Part shown: positions 1-8,895 of the stretch, in pieces
How the letters are laid out: each line of letters opens with the position of its first letter
How positions within the stretch are numbered: position 1 is the stretch's first letter
Assembly (NCBI GenBank): GCA_030655595.1
Contig: JAUSNQ010000200.1
Location: 1-12,751 of the forward strand
DNA: 12,751 nucleotides
Direction of reading: 5' to 3'
Source: Paludibacter sp.
GTDB lineage: Bacteria > Bacteroidota > Bacteroidia > Bacteroidales > Paludibacteraceae
Translations under genes and position numbers: made by a program
Notes under the pieces: model-generated
Database searches by the model: none
What the model saw: the letters and a program-made list of their open reading frames with translations, nothing else
Told to the model about the DNA's origin: nothing

Positions 1-1935
1 TAATGCGGTATAAAACACATTTTTGACCAAAGACGATTTTCCGGAACCACTAACACCGGTTACCACGGTCATGACAAACAAGGGAAACTTAACATCAATC
101 CCTTTCAGGTTGTTCTCCCTTGCACCAAGCACTTCGATGTAATTGTTCCATTTTCGTCGTTGAACAGGAACTTCGATTGATTCTTTTCCAAGTAAGTACT
201 TCAATGTGAAAGAGTTTTCGAGTTCCGGAGGGGTCGCACCTTCTATCTCATTAACATTTCCCTTGAAAACAATTTCGCCTCCTTTTCTGCCGGCATTTGG
301 ACCGATATCAATCAGATAATCGGCTGCTCGCATGATTTCTTCATCATGTTCCACTACAATAACCGTATTTCCCAAATTTCTCAGTTGCATTAAAACTTTA
401 ATCAACTGATTGGTATCTCTGGGATGTAAACCAATACTGGGCTCATCGAGGATGTACAACGAACCCACCAAGCTGCTTCCCAAGGATGTAACCAGATTAA
501 TGCGCTGACTTTCTCCGCCTGAAAGGCTGTTTGATAGCCGGTTGAGAGAAAGATAGCTCAATCCGACATCATCCAGAAACTGCAAACGACTGGATATTTC
601 CAGCAATAATCTTCGGGCTATTTCGGCATCCTGTTTATCCAACTCAATGGAATTAAAAAACTCCTTCAATTTTTCAACAGACATCAATACCAGTTCGTTG
701 ATGGATTTTCCGGCTATCCGGATGTAAGATGCCTCTTGTTTCAGCCGGCTTCCTTTGCAATCCGGACAAACCGTTTTACCCCGATATCTTGCCAGCATCA
801 CCCGATACTGAATTTTATACTGATTCGACTCTAAAAATTTGAAGAAGGCATTTAATCCTTCAAAATGCTTATTGCCGTTCCAAAGCAACTCCCGCTGCTC
901 GTCGGTGAGTTCATAATAGGGTTTGTGGATGGGAAAATCAAATTTTGCTGCTACGTGTATTAACTGATTTTTCCACTCTCCCATCACCTCACCTTTCCAA
1001 CAAACTACTGCATCTTCAAAAATCGAGAGGGCTTTATTGGGTACCACCAAATTCTCATCAATACCGATAACTTTTCCAAATCCCTCGCAAGTTGGACAAG
1101 CACCAATCGGCGAGTTAAAACTGAAAGTGTGAACGGTCGGAGTTTCAAATTTCATCCCATCAGCCTCAAAACTCTTCGAAAAATGAAGCGTTTGAACACC
1201 TTCATCCAAAAAAACTTTCAACAGACAGGTGCCATGCCCCTCAAAAAAAGCAGTCTCAACTGAATCGGTTAACCGACTGATCCCTTCTTGTGCTTTGTCG
1301 ACCACCATGCGGTCGATAATCAAATATACTTTTTCGTCAATTTTGTTGTTTTGCGTAGTTAAATCCTGCAACGTAAAAGTTTCTCCTGCAATTTCAACCC
1401 TGCTGAATCCTTGCAGAATCAGACTTTTCAATTCATCTTGCATGGATCTTTCTTCTCCGGGTACGACTTCCGACAAAATCATGATTCTGGTGCCTTCAGG
1501 AAATTGCAGCGCAGCATTTACAACATCCTCAGCTTCATGCTTTCTGACTATCTTCCCGGAGATTGGAGAATAGGTTTTACCTATCCTGGCATAAAGCAAC
1601 TTGATGTATTCGTAAATTTCGGTAGAGGTCCCGACCGTAGACCGCGGATTTCGTGTATTTACCTTTTGCTCTATGGCAATTGCGGGCGGAATGCCTTTGA
1701 TATAATCCACTTCCGGTTTGCTCATGCGACCCAGAAACTGGCGGGCATAAGCGGATAAACTCTCCACATACCGCCTTTGTCCCTCAGCATAAAGCGTATC
1801 GAAAGCCAGTGATGTCTTGCCCGAACCCGACAAGCCCGTGATGACCACCAATTTGTCGCGCGGTATTTCAATATCTATATTTTTGAGGTTGTGAACCCTG
1901 GCGCCTTTGACGATTATATTACCTTGAATGGACAT
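1..1935 (-). CDS. uvrA: UvrA, excinuclease ABC subunit A (partial, C-terminus beyond window)
   Basis: UvrA is the damage-sensing ATPase of nucleotide excision repair; as a dimer it loads UvrB onto lesions. The frame is open from ATG at 1935 to base 1 (645 codons; the family is usually about 940), so about 300 C-terminal residues are missing only because the window ends. Visible in order: Walker [10 protein letters not shown] (residues 34-42), the [11 protein letters not shown] segment, Cys pair CPTC (280-283), Cys pair CPDC (390-393), ABC signature LSGGESQRI (471-479), Walker [13 protein letters not shown] with D497/E498, and the second Walker A GVSGSGKS (627-634). The Cys pair that precedes CPTC in Escherichia coli UvrA is replaced by a [11 protein letters not shown] stretch; from memory this is normal for Bacteroidota. 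The start is supported by a -7 element about 25 bases upstream. No frameshift is seen. Confidence 0.97.
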   Translation of the reverse strand, partial: MSIQGNIIVKGARVHNLKNIDIEIPRDKLVVITGLSGSGKTSLAFDTLYAEGQRRYVESLSAYARQFLGRMSKPEVDYIKGIPPAIAIEQKVNTRNPRSTVGTSTEIYEYIKLLYARIGKTYSPISGKIVRKHEAEDVVNAALQFPEGTRIMILSEVVPGEERSMQDELKSLILQGFSRVEIAGETFTLQDLTTQNNKIDEKVYLIIDRMVVDKAQEGISRLTDSVETAFFEGHGTCLLKVFLDEGVQTLHFSKSFEADGMKFETPTVHTFSFNSPIGACPTCEGFGKVIGIDENLVVPNKALSIFEDAVVCWKGEVMGEWKNQLIHVAAKFDFPIHKPYYELTDEQRELLWNGNKHFEGLNAFFKFLESNQYKIQYRVMLARYRGKTVCPDCKGSRLKQEASYIRIAGKSINELVLMSVEKLKEFFNSIELDKQDAEIARRLLLEISSRLQFLDDVGLSYLSLNRLSNSLSGGESQRINLVTSLGSSLVGSLYILDEPSIGLHPRDTNQLIKVLMQLRNLGNTVIVVEHDEEIMRAADYLIDIGPNAGRKGGEIVFKGNVNEIEGATPPELENSFTLKYLLGKESIEVPVQRRKWNNYIEVLGARENNLKGIDVKFPLFVMTVVTGVSGSGKSSLVKNVFYTAL

Positions 1936-1959
1936 GCAGATTGAAAATTTTTGAACCTG

Positions 1960-1967
1960 CAAAAGTA
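1960..1967 (-). promoter_or_regulatory. Probable -7 promoter element of uvrA
   Basis: On the minus strand this reads TACTTTTG, an exact match to the Bacteroidota -7 consensus TAnnTTTG. It ends 24 bases before the uvrA ATG, giving a leader of roughly 20 bases. No clear -33 TTTG is present, and an 8-base motif with four required T/A or TTTG positions occurs by chance several times in a window this size, so position relative to the start is the main support. Confidence 0.45.
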
Positions 1968-2056
1968 ACGAAAAAAATGGAAGAATTGAATCATAAGTGA
2001 GTCACATTATTAAAATCCATCTCAGGAAACTCTGAAAGTTCAACCTACTTCATGCG

Positions 2057-2094
2057 ACTACTATTCAAAATACAATCAGTTATACTTCCTTTTT
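2057..2094. repeat. Left copy of a 38-bp direct repeat
   Basis: Matches 11070-11107 at 37 of 38 positions in the same orientation; weaker similarity (11 of 17) continues leftwards to 2040. Read on the minus strand it spells the last codons of the TonB-receptor remnant at the other copy (K-R-K-Y-N-stop-L-Y-F-E-stop); the single difference, T at 2076 for C at 11089, changes TGG (Trp) to TGA. Nothing to the right of 2094 resembles the receptor. The two copies bracket the accessory genes, so this may be an island junction. Confidence 0.75.
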
Positions 2095-2186
2095 ATGGCA
2101 AAGAAATCTCATCAATTCTGATTGAACTGATTTAGGAGTTTTTTGAGCTTTTTAATGGAGTTGTTAACTTTTTGAAAATATTTTTA

Positions 2187-2194
2187 TAGCTTTG
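2187..2194 (+). promoter_or_regulatory. Probable -7 promoter element of the secreted repeat protein
   Basis: TAGCTTTG matches TAnnTTTG exactly. It lies 49 bases before the ATG at 2244, giving a leader of about 45 bases. The nearest upstream TTG is at 2161-2163 (in TTGTTAAC), 23 bases away, a little far for a standard -33 element. The rest of 1936-2243 holds only the uvrA promoter, the 38-bp repeat and AT-rich sequence with no ORF. Confidence 0.5.
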
Positions 2195-2243
2195 TGGCAA
2201 TAAAAACATCTACTTAAAAGAAGTTGTTATAAATTCTGCTATT

Positions 2244-5200
2244 ATGAAAAAATCTATTATCAAATTATTCTTGTTTACTTTATTTCTCTTGATTAGTGTT
2301 CAAGCATCAGCCATTAGTTATACGATTACTTTTACAGCTAACGGTGCAAGTACAATCATAGATCAAGTTGTAGTTAACAACCTGACTCAGGGGACATCTG
2401 TAACAGTTCCTGCCGGGAGCTCCCTATTACTTACAGATGCAACTTCAGTACCTCAGCTGAATATCGATGAATCGTTGCGTATATTTCCCAATCCTATTTT
2501 TACGAAAGCAAAAGTGTCTTTTTATTCAGAAAAAGGTGGATCAACACAGATGAATGTGTTTGGTATGGATGGAAGAAAGGTTCTGGGTTTAGTTGAGAAT
2601 TTGCAGGCTGGTGACAATGAATTTGTACTCTCATTACCCAAAGGTGTTTTTGTGCTCCATATCAATGACAAGGAAAATACGCATAAAGCAAAAGTAATCA
2701 GTCAAAATTACAATTATGCTGCAATTGAATTCTCAGGTAGAACAGCAACAAGTGATGTTGTTGCTCAAAAGGTGAACAGTTCCATAATCAATATGAATTA
2801 CAATGCCGGTGATATCCTCATATTTAAGGCGCATTCAGGAAATTTTGTGAGTATCATAGCAGATGTAATAACAGCCGACAAAACAGTTAATTTCAAGATG
2901 GTGGAGTGCATTGATCAGGAAGGTAATTACTATCCCGTTGTAACGATAGGCACGCAGACTTGGCTGGCTGAAAATTTAAACACAAGTCGATTCAGAAATA
3001 ATGTGGCTATTGCTGATAAGACCAATGACCCTACTTGGGGAACTACCACATCCGCTGCATACAGTGATTATGCTTCACCCAGCACCAGCAGAACTTATGG
3101 TAAGTTGTATAATGGCTATGCAGTGACTGATCCGAATAATTTAGCTCCGGTTGGATGGCATATTCCTACAGATGCAGACTGGACAATTTTATCAGACTAT
3201 TTGGGTGGATTAAGTAATGCAGGAAGCAAATTAAAAGAAAAGGGTAATTCTCATTGGATGAATCAAAATTCTGATGCAACAAACGAAACTGGCTTTAAGG
3301 CACTACCCGGAGGAACAAGAAGCACCGATGGCAATATGTATGATTTTGGGAGTATTGGATATTGGTGGAGTGTAACCGAAGGTAGTAATATTAACAGCAG
3401 TTGGTACAGATACCTGCAAAATACTTCAGGCAACCTATTCAGGGCTTTTTACAACAAGAACGCAGGTATGTCTGTTCGTTGTGTGATGGGCGATTTAGCC
3501 ATGCTGTCAACAAGTTTGGTGTCATCCATTACTGCAACTACCGCTTCAGGTGGGGGTGATATCAGCTTCGATGGAAATTTACATATAATTGCAAAAGGAG
3601 TTTGCTGGAGTGCCTCTCCAAATCCAACTATTAACAATAATAAGACAGTGGATGGTACAGGTACCGGAATATTCAATAGTTCAATCACAGGTCTTACCAT
3701 CAACAACACTTATTATGTAAGAGCTTATGCTACTAACAGCTTTGGCACCGCGTATGGTTCTCAAGTTAGTTTTTCGACTAATACTCCCACCTTAACCACA
3801 GCAGCGATTACAACTATAACTTCCACCAGTGCTGTTAGTGGTGGTAACATTTCATCGATTGGAGGTTCGGCAGTAACAGCAAGAGGTGTTTGTTGGAGCA
3901 CTTCACCCAATCCTACAACTGAGGATAGCAAAACAAGCAATGGTTCCGGTTCAGGAACTTTCACCAGTTCAATTAGCGGTCTGACTCCCGAAACGACTTA
4001 TTATGTAAGGGCTTATGCGATTAACAGCATTGGGACAAGTTATGGAACGCAAATCAGTTTTTCAACCAAAACTCCCGTTTTAACAACTACATCCATTACA
4101 ACTATTACTGCAACCAGTGCTGTAAGCGGTGGTAGCATATCATCCATTGGGGGTTCAGATGTAACAGCTCGTGGAGTTTGCTGGAGCACTTCTCCTAACC
4201 CAACAATTTCCAACAATAAGACATCGAATGGTAGCGGAACCGGTTCATTTACTTCATCGCTTACCGGACTGATACATAACACGCAATATTATGTCAGAGC
4301 TTATGCAACAAACAGTATAGGGACAAGCTATGGTCAAGAACAAAGTTTTACAACGCTTAGTGGTATTATCAGTTTAACAACCACAACCCCAAGTAGTATA
4401 TCAGCAACTTCCGCTTTATCAGGCGGAAACATCACTAATGATGGTGGAGCTCCTGTAACTGCTCGTGGTGTTTGTTGGAGCGCTTCTCCTAATCCAACTA
4501 TCGCGGACAGTAAAACATCTAATGGCAGCGGTATTGGTTCATTTACTTCATCACTTGCCAGTCTAACTCCCAACACAAAATATTACGTGAGAGCATATGC
4601 GACTAACATTACTGGAACAAGTTATGGTCAAGAGCTAAGCTTTACTACATTTAGTGGTATTGTGAGTTTAACAACAAACACACCGGATAATATTTCAGCT
4701 ACTTCAGCCATTTCAGGAGGAAGTATCGCTAATGATGGAGGTGCCCCGGTTACTGTTCGTGGTGTCTGCTGGAGCTTTTCTCCCAATCCAACAATTGCCA
4801 ATAATAAAACATCAAATGGTAATGGTATAGGTTCATTTACTTCATCTCTAACCGATCTAACTCACAACATAAAATATTACGTAAAAGCTTATGCAACAAA
4901 CAGTATAGGAACGAGTTATGGCGATGAGTTAAGCTTTACAACTCTTAGTGGCATTGTCAGTTTAACAACAAACACTCCAGATGCTATACTCTTGACATCA
5001 GCAATTTCAGGAGGCAATATCACTAATGATGGTGGATCACCTGTAACTGATCGTGGAGTCTGCTGGAGCACCTCACCCAATCCAACAATAACAGACAGCA
5101 AAACATCCAATGGTAGTGGTATAGGTTCATTTGCTTCATCTCTAACCGGTCTAACTCACAATACAAAATATTACGTGAGAGTTTATGCAACCAATAGTTT

Positions 5201-6605
5201 AGGAACAAGTTATGGTGATGAATTAAGCTTTACAACACTTAGTGGCATTGTCAGTTTAACAACAAACTCACCGGGAAACATCACAGCAACTTCAGTCATA
5301 GTCGGAGGAAGTATCGCTAATGATGGTGGTGCTCCGGTAACTGAACGTGGAGTCTGCTGGAGCACCTCTCCCAATCCAACTATTGCAGACAGTAAAACAT
5401 CCAATGGTAACGGTAATGGCTCATTTACGTCTGCTCTTGCCAGTCTAACTTACAATACAAAATATTACGTGAGAGCATATGCGACTAACATTACAGGAAC
5501 AAGTTATGGTCAAGAGCTAAGTTTTACAACGCTTAGTGGTATTGTCAGTTTAACAACAAACACTCCAGGCACTATACTCTTTACATCAGCCTCTTCAGGA
5601 GGTACTATCACTAATGATGGTGGCGCCCCGGTAACTGAACGTGGTGTGTGTTGGAGCACTTCTCCAAATCCAACAATTGCAGACAGCAAAACATCTAATG
5701 GTAGTGGGCCTGGCTCATATACATCTTTAATAACTGGTCTCATTCGTAATACTAAGTACTATATAAGAGCTTATGCCACCAATAGTATTGGGACAAGTTA
5801 TGGCGATGAACTTAATTTTACAACTTCCATTATTACTGCCCTTATACCTGGAGGAACATTTACAATGGGAAGTCCAGTCACTGAACCCTTACGAAGTAGT
5901 GATGAAACTCAATATCAAGTAACACTAAGTGCATTTCGAATGAGTGTATTTGAAACCACGAACGCACAATTTGCTGATTTTCTTAATTCGGAAAAAATTG
6001 GCAGTGACGGGAAATATGTTTTAGCAAAATACCCCAACCAACCTTTAATCCAGGCAAATACTTCTTTTGGTTTAAAGTATAGCGGATCTAAGTGGACTCC
6101 AGTCTTAGGTTACGAAAATAGTCCGGTTATAAATGTAACATGGTATGGCGCAACTGAATTCGCAATTTACGTCGGAGGACGCTTACCAACTGAAGCAGAA
6201 TGGGAATATGCTTGTCGTGCTGGAACGACTACACCTTATAATTCTGGATCTTGCCTTAGTAATTCACAAGCAAATTACGATTGGAAGTACCCATATAATA
6301 CTTGCACAAATAACATAACCAGCTTTCCTAACACACCACAACCAGTAGGCACATACACAGCCAATACTTATGGATTATTCGACATGCACGGCAATGTGTT
6401 GGAATGGTGCAGCGACTGGTATGGTACATATCCAACTTCAGCTCAAACAAATCCTGCAGGCTCTATTTCAGGCTCAAGCCGGGTGATTCGTGGTGGAAGT
6501 TGGATTAGTAACGCAGTTGATTGCCGTTCAGCGAATCGAAATCATATTAGCCCATTAAGTGGAGGCCTTGATAATTTAGGATTTCGCGTTGTGTTTGCGC
6601 CATAG
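2244..6605 (+). CDS. Secreted multidomain protein: sorting-like module, FISUMP domain, eight repeats, FGE-like C-terminus
   Basis: The predicted surface or secreted protein has 1453 residues. Order: Sec signal peptide (1 to about 23, KK then a Leu/Phe core, ending QASA); a type IX secretion sorting-like module (about 78-155: FPNP, FGMDGRKV, LPKGVFVLHI), here N-terminal rather than at the C-terminus; a FISUMP domain, TIGR02145-like (about 220-416: YYPVVTIGTQTWLAENLN, GWHIPTDADW, YWWS, SVRCV); eight Ig/Fn3-like repeats (419 to about 1194); and an FGE/SUMF1-like domain (about 1195-1453: IPGGTFTMGS, GRLPTEAEWEYACRAG, HGNVLEWCSDWY, GFRVVFAP). Human FGE needs two cysteines after GGS. Here the first position is Ser1422 and only Cys1427 remains, so formylglycine-generating activity is unlikely; a binding or adhesive role is inferred. 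The gene stands alone with its own promoter. The order of domains is well supported, the function is not. Confidence 0.92.
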   Translation: MKKSIIKLFLFTLFLLISVQASAISYTITFTANGASTIIDQVVVNNLTQGTSVTVPAGSSLLLTDATSVPQLNIDESLRIFPNPIFTKAKVSFYSEKGGSTQMNVFGMDGRKVLGLVENLQAGDNEFVLSLPKGVFVLHINDKENTHKAKVISQNYNYAAIEFSGRTATSDVVAQKVNSSIINMNYNAGDILIFKAHSGNFVSIIADVITADKTVNFKMVECIDQEGNYYPVVTIGTQTWLAENLNTSRFRNNVAIADKTNDPTWGTTTSAAYSDYASPSTSRTYGKLYNGYAVTDPNNLAPVGWHIPTDADWTILSDYLGGLSNAGSKLKEKGNSHWMNQNSDATNETGFKALPGGTRSTDGNMYDFGSIGYWWSVTEGSNINSSWYRYLQNTSGNLFRAFYNKNAGMSVRCVMGDLAMLSTSLVSSITATTASGGGDISFDGNLHIIAKGVCWSASPNPTINNNKTVDGTGTGIFNSSITGLTINNTYYVRAYATNSFGTAYGSQVSFSTNTPTLTTAAITTITSTSAVSGGNISSIGGSAVTARGVCWSTSPNPTTEDSKTSNGSGSGTFTSSISGLTPETTYYVRAYAINSIGTSYGTQISFSTKTPVLTTTSITTITATSAVSGGSISSIGGSDVTARGVCWSTSPNPTISNNKTSNGSGTGSFTSSLTGLIHNTQYYVRAYATNSIGTSYGQEQSFTTLSGIISLTTTTPSSISATSALSGGNITNDGGAPVTARGVCWSASPNPTIADSKTSNGSGIGSFTSSLASLTPNTKYYVRAYATNITGTSYGQELSFTTFSGIVSLTTNTPDNISATSAISGGSIANDGGAPVTVRGVCWSFSPNPTIANNKTSNGNGIGSFTSSLTDLTHNIKYYVKAYATNSIGTSYGDELSFTTLSGIVSLTTNTPDAILLTSAISGGNITNDGGSPVTDRGVCWSTSPNPTITDSKTSNGSGIGSFASSLTGLTHNTKYYVRVYATNSLGTSYGDELSFTTLSGIVSLTTNSPGNITATSVIVGGSIANDGGAPVTERGVCWSTSPNPTIADSKTSNGNGNGSFTSALASLTYNTKYYVRAYATNITGTSYGQELSFTTLSGIVSLTTNTPGTILFTSASSGGTITNDGGAPVTERGVCWSTSPNPTIADSKTSNGSGPGSYTSLITGLIRNTKYYIRAYATNSIGTSYGDELNFTTSIITALIPGGTFTMGSPVTEPLRSSDETQYQVTLSAFRMSVFETTNAQFADFLNSEKIGSDGKYVLAKYPNQPLIQANTSFGLKYSGSKWTPVLGYENSPVINVTWYGATEFAIYVGGRLPTEAEWEYACRAGTTTPYNSGSCLSNSQANYDWKYPYNTCTNNITSFPNTPQPVGTYTANTYGLFDMHGNVLEWCSDWYGTYPTSAQTNPAGSISGSSRVIRGGSWISNAVDCRSANRNHISPLSGGLDNLGFRVVFAP
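3496..5826 (+). repeat. Eight tandem coding repeats; the last five keep a 294-bp period
   Basis: Units begin near 3496, 3783, 4071, 4365, 4659, 4953, 5247 and 5541. Each encodes 95-98 residues with the landmarks RGVCWS-SPNPT, KTSNGSG, YYVRAYATN and GTSYG-SFTT. Units 4-8 are exactly 98 codons apart and very similar in DNA sequence; units 1-3 are more diverged and lack the LSGI(I/V)SLTT linker. Variants are mixed between units: NITGTSYGQEL occurs in units 4 and 7, SIANDGGAPVT in 5 and 7, SYGDEL in 5, 6 and 8. This suggests repeated unequal exchange or gene conversion. Confidence 0.93.
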
Positions 6606-6610
6606 TTTTG
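6603..6610 (+). promoter_or_regulatory. Possible -7 element for the AT-rich gene at 6667
   Basis: TAGTTTTG matches TAnnTTTG exactly and overlaps the TAG stop of the preceding gene. It would place a transcription start near 6614 and a leader of about 50 bases. No convincing -33 element is visible, so chance is a real alternative; the gene may instead be read through from upstream. Confidence 0.25.
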
Positions 6611-6666
6611 TGTAAAGCGGCATTCAAAAAAAAACGACAACAAATATCCACTATACAACAAATAAA

Positions 6667-7821
6667 TTGAAAAGAGAAGTTTTAAATAATATCATTGGTT
6701 CACCATATGATCTAGGTTATCCAACACTTTCTGCAGAACAAGAAAATAATATTCTTGCAGAACTTTTTGAGCAACTATTGATTTTCGACAAAGTAATAAT
6801 CAGCACAAATAGATTAAATTTTTCACTGTTCTTTCTGATAAAGAAGCTAGGTCTAAATAACGTCGAGAGACTATTTGATTCTGGTTATATAAAATTATTG
6901 CTTTGGTCACCATTAATTTTAACAGGCACTGGCAGACAAAGAGAAGACGGCACGATAGATGAATCAATAATTTTAGGTCAACCTCCAATTGTTGGGGGTT
7001 CACTTTCTTCAGGAGACACAGATCCGGAGAAAAACATTCATAATGCGCTAATACATTTCAACCTACACAGAGACAGAAAAAGAATACTTACTCGAAGAAT
7101 TGAAAAAAATTATATAATTCCTAATGGGTTAGAATACTCAACAGATTCTGCAAAATTTGTTATTGATTCCTATTTAAATAACAACTTAACTGAATTAGGA
7201 TTGCCTTTTGTGAAAGAGCCAGATCAACTAATATTAGAAGAACGGAGATTACTTTTAGGATTAGGATATAGAGTCTTAGAAACAGCTCTTATATCTAAAT
7301 ACGAACTAAAAAGCTATCAAAATTATGAACATTTTACAATATGCAAACAAAATTTGAAAAATATTGGGAAAGCTTATAATATTTCTGAGAATACTTCAAC
7401 TATTTTAAAATTAGAAAACCTACCAGACCTTAAAACTTTATTTTTAAGCGAAAGATTAACTTTTGACAATGTCTTCATATTACGTCATTTATCAAATGCT
7501 AAATTCTATCGAAAGTGGATAAATGAAATTGGAGAAGACTCAAATGCACAAGAAATATCAAAGGAATATTTAAATCAAATAAAAGGGTCAAGTAAATTTT
7601 TTGAAAGCTATGGAGGAAAGTTCATAAGAAATATAGGAATGTTTGGAGTTAGCAGTGCTCTCGGCAGTGTTATTGCTGGGACTGTTGGAGTAATTGCTGG
7701 TTTTTCGTTAGGATTACTTGACACTTATGTTCTTGACAATATTCTAAAAGGAAAAAATCCTTCAATGTTTGTGGATGACATTAGGGACAGAATTAGGGAA
7801 AATGAGAATCAAGAATTCTAA
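6667..7821 (+). CDS. Unknown AT-rich-island protein with C-terminal hydrophobic segment
   Basis: I do not recognise this family. It has 384 residues from a TTG start. The first in-frame ATG is only near the end of the frame and an in-frame TAA lies at 6613-6615, so TTG at 6667 is the most plausible start, though unproven. The body is a mostly helical-looking, Leu/Ile/Asn/Lys-rich soluble region (1 to about 315). It is followed by a Gly/Ala-rich hydrophobic stretch (about 326-350, containing SALGSVIAGTVGVIAGF) and a charged tail ending in RENENQEF. The stretch could be one membrane helix or a tight hairpin. Base composition is clearly more AT-rich than uvrA or the ATPase pair, which suggests a separate acquisition. 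It is 61 bases after the surface protein and 107 before a DUF2971 gene on the same strand. A role in defence is suggested only by neighbourhood. Confidence 0.75.
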   Translation: MKREVLNNIIGSPYDLGYPTLSAEQENNILAELFEQLLIFDKVIISTNRLNFSLFFLIKKLGLNNVERLFDSGYIKLLLWSPLILTGTGRQREDGTIDESIILGQPPIVGGSLSSGDTDPEKNIHNALIHFNLHRDRKRILTRRIEKNYIIPNGLEYSTDSAKFVIDSYLNNNLTELGLPFVKEPDQLILEERRLLLGLGYRVLETALISKYELKSYQNYEHFTICKQNLKNIGKAYNISENTSTILKLENLPDLKTLFLSERLTFDNVFILRHLSNAKFYRKWINEIGEDSNAQEISKEYLNQIKGSSKFFESYGGKFIRNIGMFGVSSALGSVIAGTVGVIAGFSLGLLDTYVLDNILKGKNPSMFVDDIRDRIRENENQEF

Positions 7822-7928
7822 TAATGTACTACAAAATCAATAAAAGAATGACCATTTACAATTATGTTAAATAGTTAATGGAATGAGGTCAATATTTTTA
7901 TTCGAAATATCACTAATAAAAACTATAT

Positions 7929-8696
7929 ATGAGTTCAATTTTTCACTTTACAAATGCTCAAAATGGTTTTGAGATTTTATCTAAAATGAAGCTTCAATTT
8001 AATAACGTAATTAACACAAATGATCCCTGGGAAAGCAAATTAAGATTTTTCTCAATATGCAATTTGACTGGAGCAGGATATGCTGATGGCATTTCAGGAT
8101 TAAAAAATATACTTCAAGATATATCAGCTTTCAATTTACTAAATGACAAATCCATTAATTTGTTTAAAAAATTTCTTGTGTTATGTTTTACTTGTTCTTT
8201 TAATTACAATAACAGAAGAGTTCATGGATACAACCAACCAAGAATGTGGTCTCAGTATGGAGAAAATCATAAAGGTTTTTGTTTTGAGGTTGATGAAAAA
8301 AAAATTATTAAGTTGATTGTTTCTAGTTATTCAAATAATTTCATTAAGTATGAGAAAGTTACTTATAAAGATAAATTTGAAAAAATTGAATACTCTTTGA
8401 GTATAAATGGAAAATTTGAAAGGTTTGTTGACTTGCATTACAAAAATATATTTTTTCAGAAAAATATTAATTGGAGTGATGAGCATGAATATAGAATTCT
8501 AATCAAATCAGCACAAAAAATTGAGGTGTCAATAAATGATTGTATAAAAGCAATATACGTTGGGGAAAACTTCAACTCTGCATTTATTCCATTACTAGAT
8601 CATTACAGTGGCAAGCTGCAAGTCCCCATTTATAAAATTATATCGAGAGATTTGTTTTTGGACAGAGAATTTTACAATAACTTTCAATGCATATAA
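7929..8696 (+). CDS. DUF2971 family protein
   Basis: The protein of 255 residues fits DUF2971 (PF11185) along its length. Visible landmarks: an N-terminal FHFTNAQNGFEIL block (5-17), NDPWE (31-35), a CFTCSF strand near residue 95, MWSQYGENHKGFCFEVD (106-122), and WSDEHEYRILI (182-192), the usual late W-x-x-E-x-E-x-R motif. The reaction is not known to me. Members are common in bacterial accessory and defence-rich regions, so an anti-phage or toxin-like role is a guess from context. The ATG at 7929 is preceded by A-rich sequence and no Shine-Dalgarno. Codons are strongly biased to A/T, like the gene before it and unlike the pair after it, so these two genes may have arrived together. No clear promoter is seen in the 107 bases upstream; the two may share a transcript. 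Confidence 0.82.
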   Translation: MSSIFHFTNAQNGFEILSKMKLQFNNVINTNDPWESKLRFFSICNLTGAGYADGISGLKNILQDISAFNLLNDKSINLFKKFLVLCFTCSFNYNNRRVHGYNQPRMWSQYGENHKGFCFEVDEKKIIKLIVSSYSNNFIKYEKVTYKDKFEKIEYSLSINGKFERFVDLHYKNIFFQKNINWSDEHEYRILIKSAQKIEVSINDCIKAIYVGENFNSAFIPLLDHYSGKLQVPIYKIISRDLFLDREFYNNFQCI

Positions 8697-8861
8697 AAAT
8701 GATTTAAATTATAATTGAACACATTTCTTTATCAATTGAAGTAATATGAGTATCACAAATTACATTTCCGGTCATCATCAAAAAGTATCGGTTAGTTTCG
8801 AACTTTTTATAAAGGAGATTTGATTTTTACAGTAGAAGGGTGTAAAATAAAACAAAAATAC

Positions 8862-8882
8862 ATCCGTGAATATTTCACGGAT
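8862..8882. promoter_or_regulatory. Perfect 21-bp palindrome over the promoter of the ATPase-RloB pair (operator candidate)
   Basis: ATCCGTGAA and TTCACGGAT form perfect 9-base arms around TAT. The centre at 8872 lies about 35 bases before the inferred transcription start (about 8907), so the palindrome covers the -33 region of the -7 element at 8896-8903. A dimeric repressor binding here would block the polymerase. As RNA it would be a hairpin, but it lies upstream of the inferred start and lacks a T-run, so an operator is the better reading. No regulator gene is adjacent in the window. Confidence 0.6.
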
Positions 8883-8895
8883 AACAAAAAAGTTA

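Noticed and set aside
1229..1758. Two plus-strand ORFs of about 115 codons opposite uvrA.
   Set aside because: They lie entirely antisense to strongly conserved uvrA coding sequence and match nothing recognisable.
3449..5743. A series of minus-strand ORFs of 60-86 codons with a repeated LQQTP motif.
   Set aside because: They are antisense shadows of the tandem coding repeats and recur at the repeat period.
3496..5826. Regularly spaced repeats considered as a CRISPR array.
   Set aside because: The 294-bp period, uninterrupted reading frame and protein-level conservation show coding repeats.
6400..6605. The FGE-like C-terminus ends in the way variable proteins of diversity-generating retroelements do (RGGSW ... 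GFRVV).
   Set aside because: There is no reverse transcriptase, no template repeat of this region elsewhere in the window, and its codons are not enriched in the adenine-mutable type, so nothing beyond the fold supports it.
8780..8808. Hairpin AAAAAGT / ACTTTTT as a terminator after the DUF2971 gene.
   Set aside because: The stem is almost all A-T, has an internal mismatch and a long loop, and no separate T-run follows it.
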